Shown: positions 1 through 5,306, numbered from the stretch's first letter. The stretch: DNA of 5,504 nt from Caryophanales bacterium UBA6259 (GCA_002441135.1 DJVJ01000001.1:1-5504), one strand, 5' to 3'. The notes: generated by a model not told the origin, from the sequence alone. A program made the numbers and translations.

Positions 1-8
1 CCAATAAA
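1..8 (-). rRNA. Extreme 5' end of 16S rRNA (partial, runs off the window)
   Basis: Read on the minus strand, the last bases of the window are CACTTTATTGG. In Bacillaceae, TTTATYGG directly precedes AGAGTTTGATCCTGG, the start of 16S rRNA, so the mature 5' end should be near here. The diagnostic AGAGTTTGATC lies outside the window. The call therefore rests on this short match and on the rRNA-type promoters and boxA upstream. Confidence 0.45.
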
Positions 9-19
9 GTGTTTGATAT

Positions 20-62
20 GCACATAGATGTGCTAACGTCGATGTTGCAACACGGATGTTGC
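20..62 (-). repeat. Two small hairpins next to the 16S start
   Basis: On the minus strand GCAACA-TCCG-TGTTGC (62-47) forms a 6-bp stem with a 4-base loop. GCACAT-CT-ATGTGC (33-20) forms a second stem of 5 to 6 bp. Both share an ACATC...TGT core. They lie within 60 bases of the 16S 5' end, where leader structures help processing and ribosome assembly. The specific role here is inferred. Confidence 0.55.
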
Positions 63-100
63 GAACTTAATCGACGATCCTTGGCTTGTTTGTTTGTTGT

Positions 101-119
101 CCTTCAATAAAATTGAAGG
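101..119 (-). repeat. Leader hairpin, 8-bp stem
   Basis: CCTTCAAT and ATTGAAGG form a perfect 8-bp stem around a 3-base loop. It sits between boxA and the 16S start. No T-run follows on the minus strand (the next bases are ACAACAAAC), so it is not an intrinsic terminator. It is probably a structural or processing element of the rRNA leader. Confidence 0.6.
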
Positions 120-142
120 GCTCGCTTAGCATTACACTGTTT

Positions 143-157
143 AGTTTTCAAAGAGCA
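143..157 (-). promoter_or_regulatory. boxA antitermination element of the rRNA leader
   Basis: The minus strand reads TGCTCTTTGAAAACT, the typical Bacillus rRNA boxA and close to the E. coli form TGCTCTTTAACA. In the RNA, boxA is bound by NusB-NusE, which helps polymerase resist Rho-dependent termination in rRNA operons. A 6-bp hairpin lies two bases upstream at 160-174, the place a boxB-like element would hold. The motif match is strong and its position fits. Confidence 0.85.
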
Positions 158-159
158 TG

Positions 160-174
160 CACACAGGATGTGTG
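160..174 (-). repeat. Hairpin immediately upstream of boxA
   Basis: CACACA-TCC-TGTGTG forms a 6-bp stem with a 3-base loop, ending two bases before boxA. A second hairpin, TATCAC-TTCCT-GTGATA (202-186), precedes it. By position the pair resembles the boxB-boxA arrangement of rRNA leaders. A boxB role is inferred from position only. Confidence 0.5.
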
Positions 175-248
175 TACGCGACGTTTATCACAGGAAGTGA
201 TATCTCTTAGTCGCGATTCTTAGTCACCATCTCGCAGCGACAAATAAT

Positions 249-278
249 ATCTTATCATAAATCAATAATGTTTGTCAA
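249..278 (-). promoter_or_regulatory. rRNA promoter P2 (sigma-A type)
   Basis: The -35 is a perfect TTGACA (278-273) and the -10 is TAAGAT (254-249), with 18 bp between them. A TGn extended -10 (TGA) compensates for the 4/6 hexamer. An A/T-rich tract on the upstream side (about 279-300) looks like an UP element for the alpha subunits. Downstream of the -10 comes ATTATTTGTCGC, so the likely start is the G at 241, eight bases on. That would be GTP initiation, as known for B. subtilis rRNA promoters. The same TTTGTCGC block occupies the same place in P1. Confidence 0.75.
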
Positions 279-369
279 TGTTTTTTTAAAACATTTTTCA
301 ACATTTGTATAATCAATGTTTAGTTATTAAGTCGTATCAGATTAATTATCTCCCGAAGCGACAAAGACT

Positions 370-399
370 ATAATAACAAATCGTTATAGTATTTGTCAA
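370..399 (-). promoter_or_regulatory. rRNA promoter P1 (sigma-A type)
   Basis: The -35 is TTGACA (399-394) and the -10 is TATTAT (375-370), with an 18-bp spacer and a TGn extended -10 (TGT). The upstream side is very A/T-rich, including TATAATT-A-AATTATA (423-409), and could act as an UP element. AGTCTTTGTCGC follows the -10, placing the likely start at G362. It lies 121 bp upstream of P2, the usual tandem layout of Bacillus rRNA operons. No clear terminator separates it from bofA. Confidence 0.8.
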
Positions 400-438
400 T
401 AACTTTGCTATAATTTAATTATACAATGGTTAACATAA

Positions 439-717
439 CTAAACGATGATAAAAATTTTCATTATGATAAGTGCAAGTATTCCTGGTATTCCTAGTATAC
501 CTGCAACTAGCGAGGTGATTAAGTTAATAGGAATATGTTGATTAAAGGTTTGTAACAATAGATTAAAAAGGAATAATCCAAACGCACCTACTCCTATATA
601 AAATATTCCATACCAGGCTGATTTAACAATCTTAGTTAATGTTTGTCCAAAAAAAACAAATAAAATGACTCCAAAAAACAAAATAACTAAACCCCAAACA
701 ATGTCTATATTCTCCAC
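439..717 (-). CDS. bofA: BofA, inhibitor of pro-sigma-K processing
   Basis: A 92-residue integral membrane protein. In the sporulating mother cell, BofA works with SpoIVFA to hold the intramembrane metalloprotease SpoIVFB inactive, so pro-sigma-K is cut only after a forespore signal. Hydrophobic segments span about residues 6-23 and 37-56, followed by a conserved apolar tail. The family signature is at residues 61-82, HIPINLI then GILGIPGI. N52, N65 and T68 match in spacing the conserved N48, N61 and T64 of B. subtilis BofA, which are implicated in blocking the protease active site. The start is GTG at 717, with GGGGGA nine bases upstream. It shares one base with the yaaL stop (TAGTG), suggesting translational coupling. 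Length is close to the B. subtilis protein (about 87 residues). Identification is confident. Confidence 0.93.
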   Translation of the reverse strand: MENIDIVWGLVILFFGVILFVFFGQTLTKIVKSAWYGIFYIGVGAFGLFLFNLLLQTFNQHIPINLITSLVAGILGIPGILALIIMKIFIIV

Positions 718-1001
718 TATACTCTTTCCCCCATTCTCTTTTGTTTATAAATCACATCGCTTTCATCCTCATAGCCCTGCCCGTATTCTTGCTTATACAG
801 ATTTAATAAATAGATATACTTTTTTTCAGCTGCCTTTATTTGATAAGTCATATATTCTATTGCTTCAGGATGAGTTAACTCATTAAACTGTGAGACAGCC
901 AAATCCCATAAGCTTTTAGCGTGAAAAATTTCATCGACTAATAGCTCTTTATCTGTTTTTTTCTCGTAACTATTTGATTTCATATGAAATAAACAAAGCA
1001 C
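717..1001 (-). CDS. yaaL: YaaL family protein (DUF2508), function unknown
   Basis: A small, charged, soluble, mostly helical protein of unknown function that sits between recR and bofA in Bacillaceae. The family pattern is visible: D-x-x-LL-x-x-I near residues 17-25, a conserved W at 32, and AAEKKYIYLLNLYKQEY at about 57-73, which matches the (A/V)AEAKYFFxLREA block of B. subtilis YaaL. I chose GTG at 1001 (94 residues) because TAAAGGAG (1017-1010) lies eight bases upstream. The in-frame ATG at 983 would be 26 bases from that site. A longer frame from 1049 lacks a ribosome binding site and would run through the putative promoter. Compared with B. subtilis (about 74 residues) it has a longer C-terminal tail from about 74, rich in charged residues. 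It is co-transcribed with bofA. Confidence 0.8.
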   Translation of the reverse strand: MLCLFHMKSNSYEKKTDKELLVDEIFHAKSLWDLAVSQFNELTHPEAIEYMTYQIKAAEKKYIYLLNLYKQEYGQGYEDESDVIYKQKRMGERV

Positions 1002-1009
1002 ACTCACCA

Positions 1010-1017
1010 CTCCTTTA
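1010..1017 (-). promoter_or_regulatory. Ribosome binding site that sets the yaaL start
   Basis: TAAAGGAG on the minus strand is a strong Shine-Dalgarno sequence. The spacing to GTG at 1001 is eight bases, close to ideal, whereas the first ATG (983) is far out of range. One arm of the 1019-1040 inverted repeat ends two bases upstream, so folding of the repeat could affect access to this site. Confidence 0.7.
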
Positions 1018-1018
1018 C

Positions 1019-1040
1019 TTACTAAATATATAGTTAGTAA
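1019..1040. repeat. 7-bp inverted repeat between recR and yaaL
   Basis: TTACTAA (1019-1025) and TTAGTAA (1034-1040) are perfect inverted repeats around an 8-base A/T centre. The repeat covers the putative -10 of the yaaL-bofA promoter and ends two bases from the ribosome binding site. It could be an operator or a short 5' RNA hairpin. The arms are A/T-rich, so chance is possible. Confidence 0.4.
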
Positions 1041-1055
1041 AGTGGACAAATATGC
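1025..1055 (-). promoter_or_regulatory. Possible sigma-E-like promoter for yaaL-bofA
   Basis: GCATATT (1055-1049) fits the sigma-E -35 consensus KMATATT exactly. TATATATT (1032-1025) agrees with the -10 consensus CATACAMT at five of eight positions. The spacing is 16 bp, slightly longer than the usual 14 to 15. Transcription would start around 1018, just before the yaaL ribosome binding site. An internal promoter is expected because a terminator ends the recR operon upstream, and bofA acts in the mother cell, where sigma-E is active. No convincing sigma-A promoter was seen in this gap. Confidence 0.35.
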
Positions 1056-1066
1056 TTTTTTGCAAT

Positions 1067-1089
1067 AAAAAAAGCAGGTTTCCCTGCTT
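1067..1089 (-). terminator. Intrinsic terminator of the dnaX-yaaK-recR operon
   Basis: On the minus strand AAGCAGG-GAAA-CCTGCTT forms a 7-bp stem capped by a GAAA tetraloop, and the T-run continues to 1067. The upstream arm begins inside the recR stop codon (TAA, 1090-1088), so there is almost no 3' untranslated sequence. A ribosome terminating at recR would cover the upstream arm, so termination efficiency may depend on recR translation. No matching T-run exists on the plus-strand side, so it acts in one direction. Confidence 0.85.
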
Positions 1090-1684
1090 ATAGCTCTCTT
1101 CTTCCTTCTAATGCCTTGGTAATGGTAACTTCATCAGCATACTCCAAATCTCCACCCACAGGTAGTCCGTGAGCAATTCTTGTTACCTTTAAACCAAACG
1201 GCTTAACCAGCTTTGCAATATACATTGCTGTAGCTTCACCTTCAATGTTAGGATTGGTAGCTAAAATCAATTCCTTTACTTGTTCATCTTCTAATCGAAT
1301 AAGCAATTCTTTAATTTTTAACTCCTCTGGGCCAATACCCTCCATCGGTGATATTACACCGTTTAGAACATGATATAATCCGTTAAACTCCCTTGTTCTT
1401 TCCATTGCGATTACATCTTTTGGGTCTTGAACAATACAAATAATGGATTGATCTCTCTTTTTATCACGACAAACATAGCACGGGTCTACGTCAGTAATAT
1501 TTTGACAAGTAGAACAATAATGAAGGTCTCTTTTAGCATGCACCAAACTCTTGGCAATACTTAATACATCCTCTTCCTTCATCGTTAAGACATAAAATGC
1601 TAATCGCTGAGCAGTCTTAGGACCAATCCCAGGTAGTTTTGTAAATGAATCAATTAATTTAGAAATTGGTTCTGGATAGTGCAT
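1088..1684 (-). CDS. recR: Recombination mediator protein RecR
   Basis: A 198-residue protein, the normal RecR length. RecR forms a ring-shaped clamp on DNA and works with RecO (and RecF) to load RecA onto SSB-coated single strands during gap and break repair in the cytoplasm. Domains in order: a helix-hairpin-helix with LPGIGPKTAQRLA (17-29); a C4 zinc finger with C57, C60, C69 and C72; a TOPRIM domain (about 80-175) including LATNPNIEGEATA (141-153); and the C-terminal segment with GGDLEYADEVT (178-188). ATG at 1684 has AGAAGGAG upstream with a spacing of five bases. The gene starts 11 bases after the yaaK stop, so the two are clearly co-transcribed. All expected residues are present, so it should be functional. 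Confidence 0.97.
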   Translation of the reverse strand: MHYPEPISKLIDSFTKLPGIGPKTAQRLAFYVLTMKEEDVLSIAKSLVHAKRDLHYCSTCQNITDVDPCYVCRDKKRDQSIICIVQDPKDVIAMERTREFNGLYHVLNGVISPMEGIGPEELKIKELLIRLEDEQVKELILATNPNIEGEATAMYIAKLVKPFGLKVTRIAHGLPVGGDLEYADEVTITKALEGRREL

Positions 1685-1695
1685 ATATTCTCCTT

Positions 1696-2007
1696 CTAGA
1701 ATAATCCTGGAATGTTAAGACCACCTGTAAATTTGCCTAAATCCTTTGAAGCTAATTCATCTGCTTTCTTTAAGGTTTCATTAATAGCAGTTAACACCAA
1801 GTCCTCAAGCATTTCTACGTCTTCAGGATCAACAGCATCTGGATTAATTTTTATACTTAAAATTTCTTTGTGACCATTCGCTGTAACAGTTACCATTCCA
1901 CCACCAGTAGAAGCCTCAACTGTTTTGTTTTTAAGCTCCTCTTGTGCTTTCTCCATTTGTTTTTGCATTTTTTTCACTTGCTGCATCATTTGGTTCATGT
2001 TTTTCAT
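1696..2007 (-). CDS. yaaK: YbaB/EbfC-family nucleoid-associated protein YaaK
   Basis: A 103-residue homologue of the YbaB/EbfC family, small dimeric DNA-binding proteins that associate with the nucleoid. The gene usually lies between dnaX and recR, as here. The N-terminal helix is Met-, Lys- and Gln-rich (MKNMNQMMQQVKKMQKQME) and of coiled-coil type. The core contains TGGGMVTVTANG (about 34-45) and DPEDVEMLEDLV (about 60-71), and the protein ends in the family-typical IPGLF. I chose ATG at 2007 because AGGAGGT lies eight bases upstream. An in-frame ATG at 2037 would add ten residues unlike the family and lies inside dnaX. It follows dnaX by 13 bases, and its ribosome binding site overlaps the dnaX stop codon. 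Confidence 0.95.
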   Translation of the reverse strand: MKNMNQMMQQVKKMQKQMEKAQEELKNKTVEASTGGGMVTVTANGHKEILSIKINPDAVDPEDVEMLEDLVLTAINETLKKADELASKDLGKFTGGLNIPGLF

Positions 2008-2015
2008 ATTAATAT

Positions 2016-2022
2016 ACCTCCT
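2016..2022 (-). promoter_or_regulatory. yaaK ribosome binding site overlapping the dnaX stop
   Basis: AGGAGGT is a full-strength Shine-Dalgarno sequence eight bases before ATG 2007. Its first two bases (AG) are the end of the dnaX TAG stop codon, so terminating and initiating ribosomes share the site. That favours coupled translation of dnaX and yaaK and decides against the upstream ATG at 2037. Confidence 0.85.
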
Positions 2023-3703
2023 AATCTTTAATAACAATCATATCTTCACCAAAAAGCTCTATTGCTTTTGATACAATATCATCTTCTTGTTTAGAGCTAT
2101 TGCTCTCTGCTTGCTGGGATGAAATACCTGCCTTTTCCTCGAATTGTTTCCAATCCTTTTTCATCACAGTAGAAATTTGTAGTCTTTTCCCTACGATTTC
2201 TTCTATAACTTGCTCTATCAGTTGGCGATTGGCAGGTTTTTCTGTTGTTATTCTATGCATATCATTTTTAAATGCAATGATTATTTCACTTGAAGTAGTT
2301 GCAACTGGTTCTCCATCTACCAACCAGGCATGGACCGTAATTTTTTCTTCCTTCACACGTTGTAAAATTACTGACCAGTTTTCTACAACCTGTTGAAGTT
2401 CATCTTCCACAAAATTCTTACTGAGCTTTTGCAAATTAGCAGTGTTATCTCGAGTTGCTTTTTTAACACTGGATTTTTGTGGTTTATCTTCTTCTTTAAC
2501 CTGTAAATTCGATTGGTACGATCCTTCTTTTATTTTCTGTAAATGCTCCTCTAACAGCTTTAATTTATTTTTTAATTCCTTAAGCTCTTCTGCAATAACC
2601 CCATCCGATTCTTTTCTTCTATTTAAACCTGTAATTTTTATTAATGCTAGTTCTAATATGACTCTAGGCTGATTTGTCCACTTCATATCATTCAGATAGC
2701 GATTTAGAACTTCGATAATCTCGTAGAGTAGCTCTTCATTGTACATTTTAGCCGTCTCAGGAAAATCTTCATCTAAAAGTACTTTCTCTTGTAGATTCTC
2801 TAACATGGGTGCAGAGCGATATAGAAGCATATCTCGATAATAAAATAAAAAATCTTCTATAATTTTTTCTGGATCTTTACCATCTTCAATATAATCATGG
2901 ATATTTTCAAGTACTAGATTCGTATTGCCTTCATAAACAGACTTTGCAAGATGTGAAAACAATTGATGTGATAATCTACCTGTAACTTTTAACACATCAT
3001 CTAACGTAATATGGCCACCACTATATGAAAGAACTTGATCTAAAAGACTAAGTGCATCTCTCATTCCACCCTCTGCATGCTGCGAAACAAGGAGTAATGC
3101 ATCCTCATTTATGGTATATCCCTCTTTTTCTACAATCCCTTCTAATCGATTAGCGATGGTAGAGCTTGAAATTCGTTTAAAATCAAAGCGTTGACATCGA
3201 GAGATAATAGTAGCTGGCAATTTATGTGGCTCTGTAGTTGCTAAAATAAATACAACATGTTCCGGCGGTTCCTCTAAGGTTTTTAAAAGAGCATTAAAGG
3301 CTTCTGTTGTTAACATGTGTACTTCATCAATAATATACACCTTATATTTCACCTGAGAAGGAGCGAACCTGACCTTTTCTCTTAAATCTCTAATCTCTTC
3401 TACTCCCCGATTAGAGGCAGCATCGATTTCAACTACTTCTAAAATGGAACCATCTGAAATCCCTTTGCAGGTACTACACTCATTACATGGTTCTTCTGAA
3501 GGGCCGTTTTCACAATTCACAGCCTTAGCAAAAATCTTGGCCGTACTTGTTTTTCCTGTTCCTCTTGGTCCATTAAAAAGATATGCATGTGAAAACCTTT
3601 GTTCCCTTAAAGAATTTTGTAAAGTTTTCGTTATATGTGTTTGACCTATAACATCTTGAAATGTTTTTGGACGCCAAGCACGATATAATGCCAAATAGGT
3701 CAT
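2021..3703 (-). CDS. dnaX: DNA polymerase III subunit gamma/tau
   Basis: A 560-residue clamp-loader ATPase, close in length to B. subtilis DnaX (about 563). With HolA and HolB it opens the DnaN clamp and loads it onto primed DNA; the tau C-terminus also contacts the polymerase. The AAA+ region shows Walker A GPRGTGKT (45-52), a zinc module with C64, C73, C76 and C79, Walker B VYIIDEVH (122-129), sensor 1 at LATTEPHKLP (154-163), the SRC motif at 168-170, and sensor 2 GGMRDALS (212-219, R215). A helical domain III follows to about 360, then a likely coiled coil (about 371-392), a variable linker and the tau-specific C-terminus ending in IKD. ATG at 3703 has GAGGTG six bases upstream and gives the usual N-terminus (MTYLALYR). 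It is the first gene of its operon. An A6G run at codons 414-416 is described separately. Confidence 0.97.
   Translation of the reverse strand: MTYLALYRAWRPKTFQDVIGQTHITKTLQNSLREQRFSHAYLFNGPRGTGKTSTAKIFAKAVNCENGPSEEPCNECSTCKGISDGSILEVVEIDAASNRGVEEIRDLREKVRFAPSQVKYKVYIIDEVHMLTTEAFNALLKTLEEPPEHVVFILATTEPHKLPATIISRCQRFDFKRISSSTIANRLEGIVEKEGYTINEDALLLVSQHAEGGMRDALSLLDQVLSYSGGHITLDDVLKVTGRLSHQLFSHLAKSVYEGNTNLVLENIHDYIEDGKDPEKIIEDFLFYYRDMLLYRSAPMLENLQEKVLLDEDFPETAKMYNEELLYEIIEVLNRYLNDMKWTNQPRVILELALIKITGLNRRKESDGVIAEELKELKNKLKLLEEHLQKIKEGSYQSNLQVKEEDKPQKSSVKKATRDNTANLQKLSKNFVEDELQQVVENWSVILQRVKEEKITVHAWLVDGEPVATTSSEIIIAFKNDMHRITTEKPANRQLIEQVIEEIVGKRLQISTVMKKDWKQFEEKAGISSQQAESNSSKQEDDIVSKAIELFGEDMIVIKD
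2440..2471 (-). other. A6G run within an inverted repeat in dnaX (possible slippage site)
   Basis: On the minus strand CAGTGTTA (2471-2464) and TAACACTG (2447-2440) are perfect 8-bp inverted repeats. Between them lies AAAAAGCAACTCGAGA, so with the last base of the first arm there are six A's followed by G. The zero frame reads AAA AAA GCA (K414, K415, A416). A -1 slip would read AGC AAC TCG AGA and then TAA, giving a protein of about 419 residues ending shortly after domain III. E. coli makes its gamma subunit by a -1 frameshift in dnaX. The frame here is not the classic A AAA AAG heptamer, so this is a candidate only. Confidence 0.3.
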
Positions 3704-3734
3704 TTGCTACACCTCAATCTTATTCATCTAATTT

Positions 3735-3763
3735 ATTATACTAAGATTAAGTATGCATTTCAA
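3735..3763 (-). promoter_or_regulatory. Sigma-A promoter of the dnaX-yaaK-recR operon
   Basis: The -35 is TTGAAA (3763-3758, 5/6) and the -10 is a perfect TATAAT (3740-3735), with a 17-bp spacer. The start is expected near 3728, giving a leader of about 25 bases before the dnaX ATG. It lies just downstream of the kinase terminator, so dnaX expression should be independent of the kinase gene. This is a housekeeping promoter of good strength. Confidence 0.87.
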
Positions 3764-3797
3764 AGTATATTCCTTAAATGAAGGTTATTTTTAGCCG

Positions 3798-3824
3798 AAA
3801 AAACCTTCTATAAGTTAGAAGGCT
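3798..3824 (-). terminator. Intrinsic terminator after the histidine kinase gene
   Basis: The minus strand shows CCTTCTA-ACTTA-TAGAAGG, a 7-bp stem with a 5-base loop, extended by a G-T and an A-T pair, followed directly by six T's. It lies 25 bases after the kinase stop codon and upstream of the dnaX promoter. The kinase therefore appears to be a single-gene transcription unit. Confidence 0.87.
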
Positions 3825-3848
3825 ATTGGTCATTTATTTATATAAATA

Positions 3849-5276
3849 CTATTTAAAGGGTAAATAAATCAGGAAGCTTGTACCAAAACCCTTGTTAGAA
3901 AGACGAATGCTTCCACCTAAATCATGAATGATTTTTTGACAAATAGAAAGACCTAACCCTGTTCCCTTTTCTTTTGTTGTAAAAAAAGGATCAAAAATTT
4001 TATCCATAATGTAATTAGGTATCCCTTCTCCTGTATCGTGAATGGTAATAACCACCTGTTGCTTCTCTTCATCCACATTAGAAGTGATAGTTAGAGTTCC
4101 TCCATCGGAAATGGCTTCAATTCCATTCTTTGCAATATTAAGGAAAACCTGCTTTAATAATTCGGTATCTGCAATTACTGCAGGCAGAATAGACACTAAT
4201 TGATACTTTACATCCACATTTCGGAGCATTCCTTCATTTCGAATAATCGGTAGTATTTCTAACAATACCTTATTTGCATCAACCGATTGATACTTGATAT
4301 CCTTTGGCTTGCTTAATAGCAGAATTTCATTAACCAATTTATTAATTCTTTCTATCTCAGAAAGCATAATTTCTGTATATTGATATTCGTTTGTAAAGTT
4401 ATTTTCGGATAATACAGATCTTAGCATTTGTAAAAAACCCTTTATCGAAGTAAGAGGATTTCTTATTTCGTGCGCAGTACCTGCAGCAATTTGACCAATG
4501 GTTGCTAGACGGTCATTTTGTAATACCTGCTGTTCAAGAGAACGCAAATTGGTTACATCTTTAAAAATGACGTAAGCACCAACAATATTACCTACCTCGT
4601 CCTTAATCGTATTAGAATCCACTAATAAATCATATCTCTGATTATTAATGGACCAGATTGCAGCATGATTAGATACGGTAATTCCATTAATCAATGCCCT
4701 TTGAACAATCCGATGTTCATCAGGTACTCCTTTAAATACTTCGTCTATGGGGCGATTTAAGATATCTTGTTTGTTTACCTCTAATAATTTACTTGCTAAG
4801 GGGCTAATTTCTACCACATTTTGATCTTTGTCAATTACGAGTAATCCAATATTGGTCTCTGCAACAAAATTCTCAGCAAAACGTGAAAATAGACTTGGAT
4901 AAACCAGTTTATGAATATCTAAAAAGCTAATCGCGATTAATTTTCCTGCATTCCAAATAATTACTTTACTTGTTTTCTGCTCACCTTGGGAATTTTTCCA
5001 AATTAATCTTGGAAGCTCTTCAGCAGTTGAACTTTTAAGACTCTCTAGAAGATCATTGTAATCACCATTATAATATATTAATTTGTGATAATGCTGATTG
5101 ACTAACTCCTCAGCACTATAATCACACGCCCTTAATAATACTTGATTTACGTTAGTAATTGTTCCTTCTCTATTAATAATTAAATATCCGACTGGGGCAT
5201 GGTGCATATAATTAAGAAATGTATCTAAATTTAACTCCAATTTAATAAGACCTTCATTATATGTAAAATTGTCCAT
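3849..5276 (-). CDS. Cytoplasmic PAS-domain sensor histidine kinase, sporulation-kinase type
   Basis: A 475-residue orphan sensor kinase; no response regulator gene is nearby. Two PAS domains lie at about 20-120 (APVGYLIINREGTI) and 136-245 (TNIGLLVIDKDQNVVEIS). The dimerisation and phosphoacceptor domain follows (about 254-320) with H269 in TAHEIRNPLTSIKGF, then a HATPase_c domain (about 366-474) with N-box N380/N384, G1 box DTGEGIP (414-420), F box FDPFFTTK (428-435) and G2 box GTGLGL (438-443). All catalytic motifs are intact. No membrane segment or signal peptide is seen, so it should sense an internal signal. The HEIRNPLT H-box is the type found in Bacillus phosphorelay kinases that feed Spo0F. 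That role, supported by the sigma-H promoter, is inferred; another response regulator is possible. ATG at 5276 has GGGGTG five bases upstream. Confidence 0.9.
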   Translation of the reverse strand: MDNFTYNEGLIKLELNLDTFLNYMHHAPVGYLIINREGTITNVNQVLLRACDYSAEELVNQHYHKLIYYNGDYNDLLESLKSSTAEELPRLIWKNSQGEQKTSKVIIWNAGKLIAISFLDIHKLVYPSLFSRFAENFVAETNIGLLVIDKDQNVVEISPLASKLLEVNKQDILNRPIDEVFKGVPDEHRIVQRALINGITVSNHAAIWSINNQRYDLLVDSNTIKDEVGNIVGAYVIFKDVTNLRSLEQQVLQNDRLATIGQIAAGTAHEIRNPLTSIKGFLQMLRSVLSENNFTNEYQYTEIMLSEIERINKLVNEILLLSKPKDIKYQSVDANKVLLEILPIIRNEGMLRNVDVKYQLVSILPAVIADTELLKQVFLNIAKNGIEAISDGGTLTITSNVDEEKQQVVITIHDTGEGIPNYIMDKIFDPFFTTKEKGTGLGLSICQKIIHDLGGSIRLSNKGFGTSFLIYLPFK

Positions 5277-5306
5277 TTTATCACCCCAAAAAGTGTAATT
5301 GATATA

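Larger units (their letters stand above)
9..362 (-). other. rRNA operon leader (transcribed spacer upstream of 16S)
   Basis: This stretch contains no gene. It is the leader between tandem rRNA promoters and the 16S 5' end. It holds promoter P2, a boxA element at 143-157 and a series of short hairpins (20-33, 47-62, 101-119, 160-174, 186-202). Such leaders normally carry antitermination signals and one strand of the RNase III processing stem that brackets 16S rRNA. The pairing partner would lie downstream of 16S, outside the window, so the processing stem cannot be drawn here. Confidence 0.8.

Noticed and set aside
101..119. Leader hairpin as a possible intrinsic terminator
   Set aside because: On the minus strand it is followed by ACAACAAAC, with no T-run. 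A terminator directly ahead of 16S rRNA would also make no sense.
406..414. Plus-strand extended -10 (TGCTATAAT) suggesting a promoter toward bofA
   Set aside because: No acceptable -35 lies 16-18 bp upstream and no plus-strand gene follows. The match is part of an A/T palindrome. Antisense transcription to bofA cannot be excluded but is not supported.
665..886. Plus-strand open frame of 73 codons opposite bofA and yaaL
   Set aside because: It lies opposite two recognised genes, shows no family pattern and has no ribosome binding site that I could see. It is a shadow of the minus-strand genes.
1002..1049. Longer yaaL start at ATG 1049 (110 residues)
   Set aside because: No ribosome binding site precedes it. 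The added segment covers the putative promoter, the inverted repeat and the real Shine-Dalgarno sequence, and it resembles no YaaL N-terminus.
2008..2037. Longer yaaK start at ATG 2037 (113 residues)
   Set aside because: The extra ten residues do not match the family and overlap dnaX. AGGAGGT is correctly placed for ATG 2007 instead.
2100..2672. Two plus-strand open frames inside the dnaX 3' half
   Set aside because: Both lie wholly within dnaX on the opposite strand. Their Ser/Phe/Cys-rich composition is typical of antisense reading of Lys/Glu-rich sequence.
3444..3644. Plus-strand open frame opposite the DnaX Walker A and zinc region
   Set aside because: The opposite strand encodes invariant DnaX motifs, which explains the open frame. 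No independent signal was seen.
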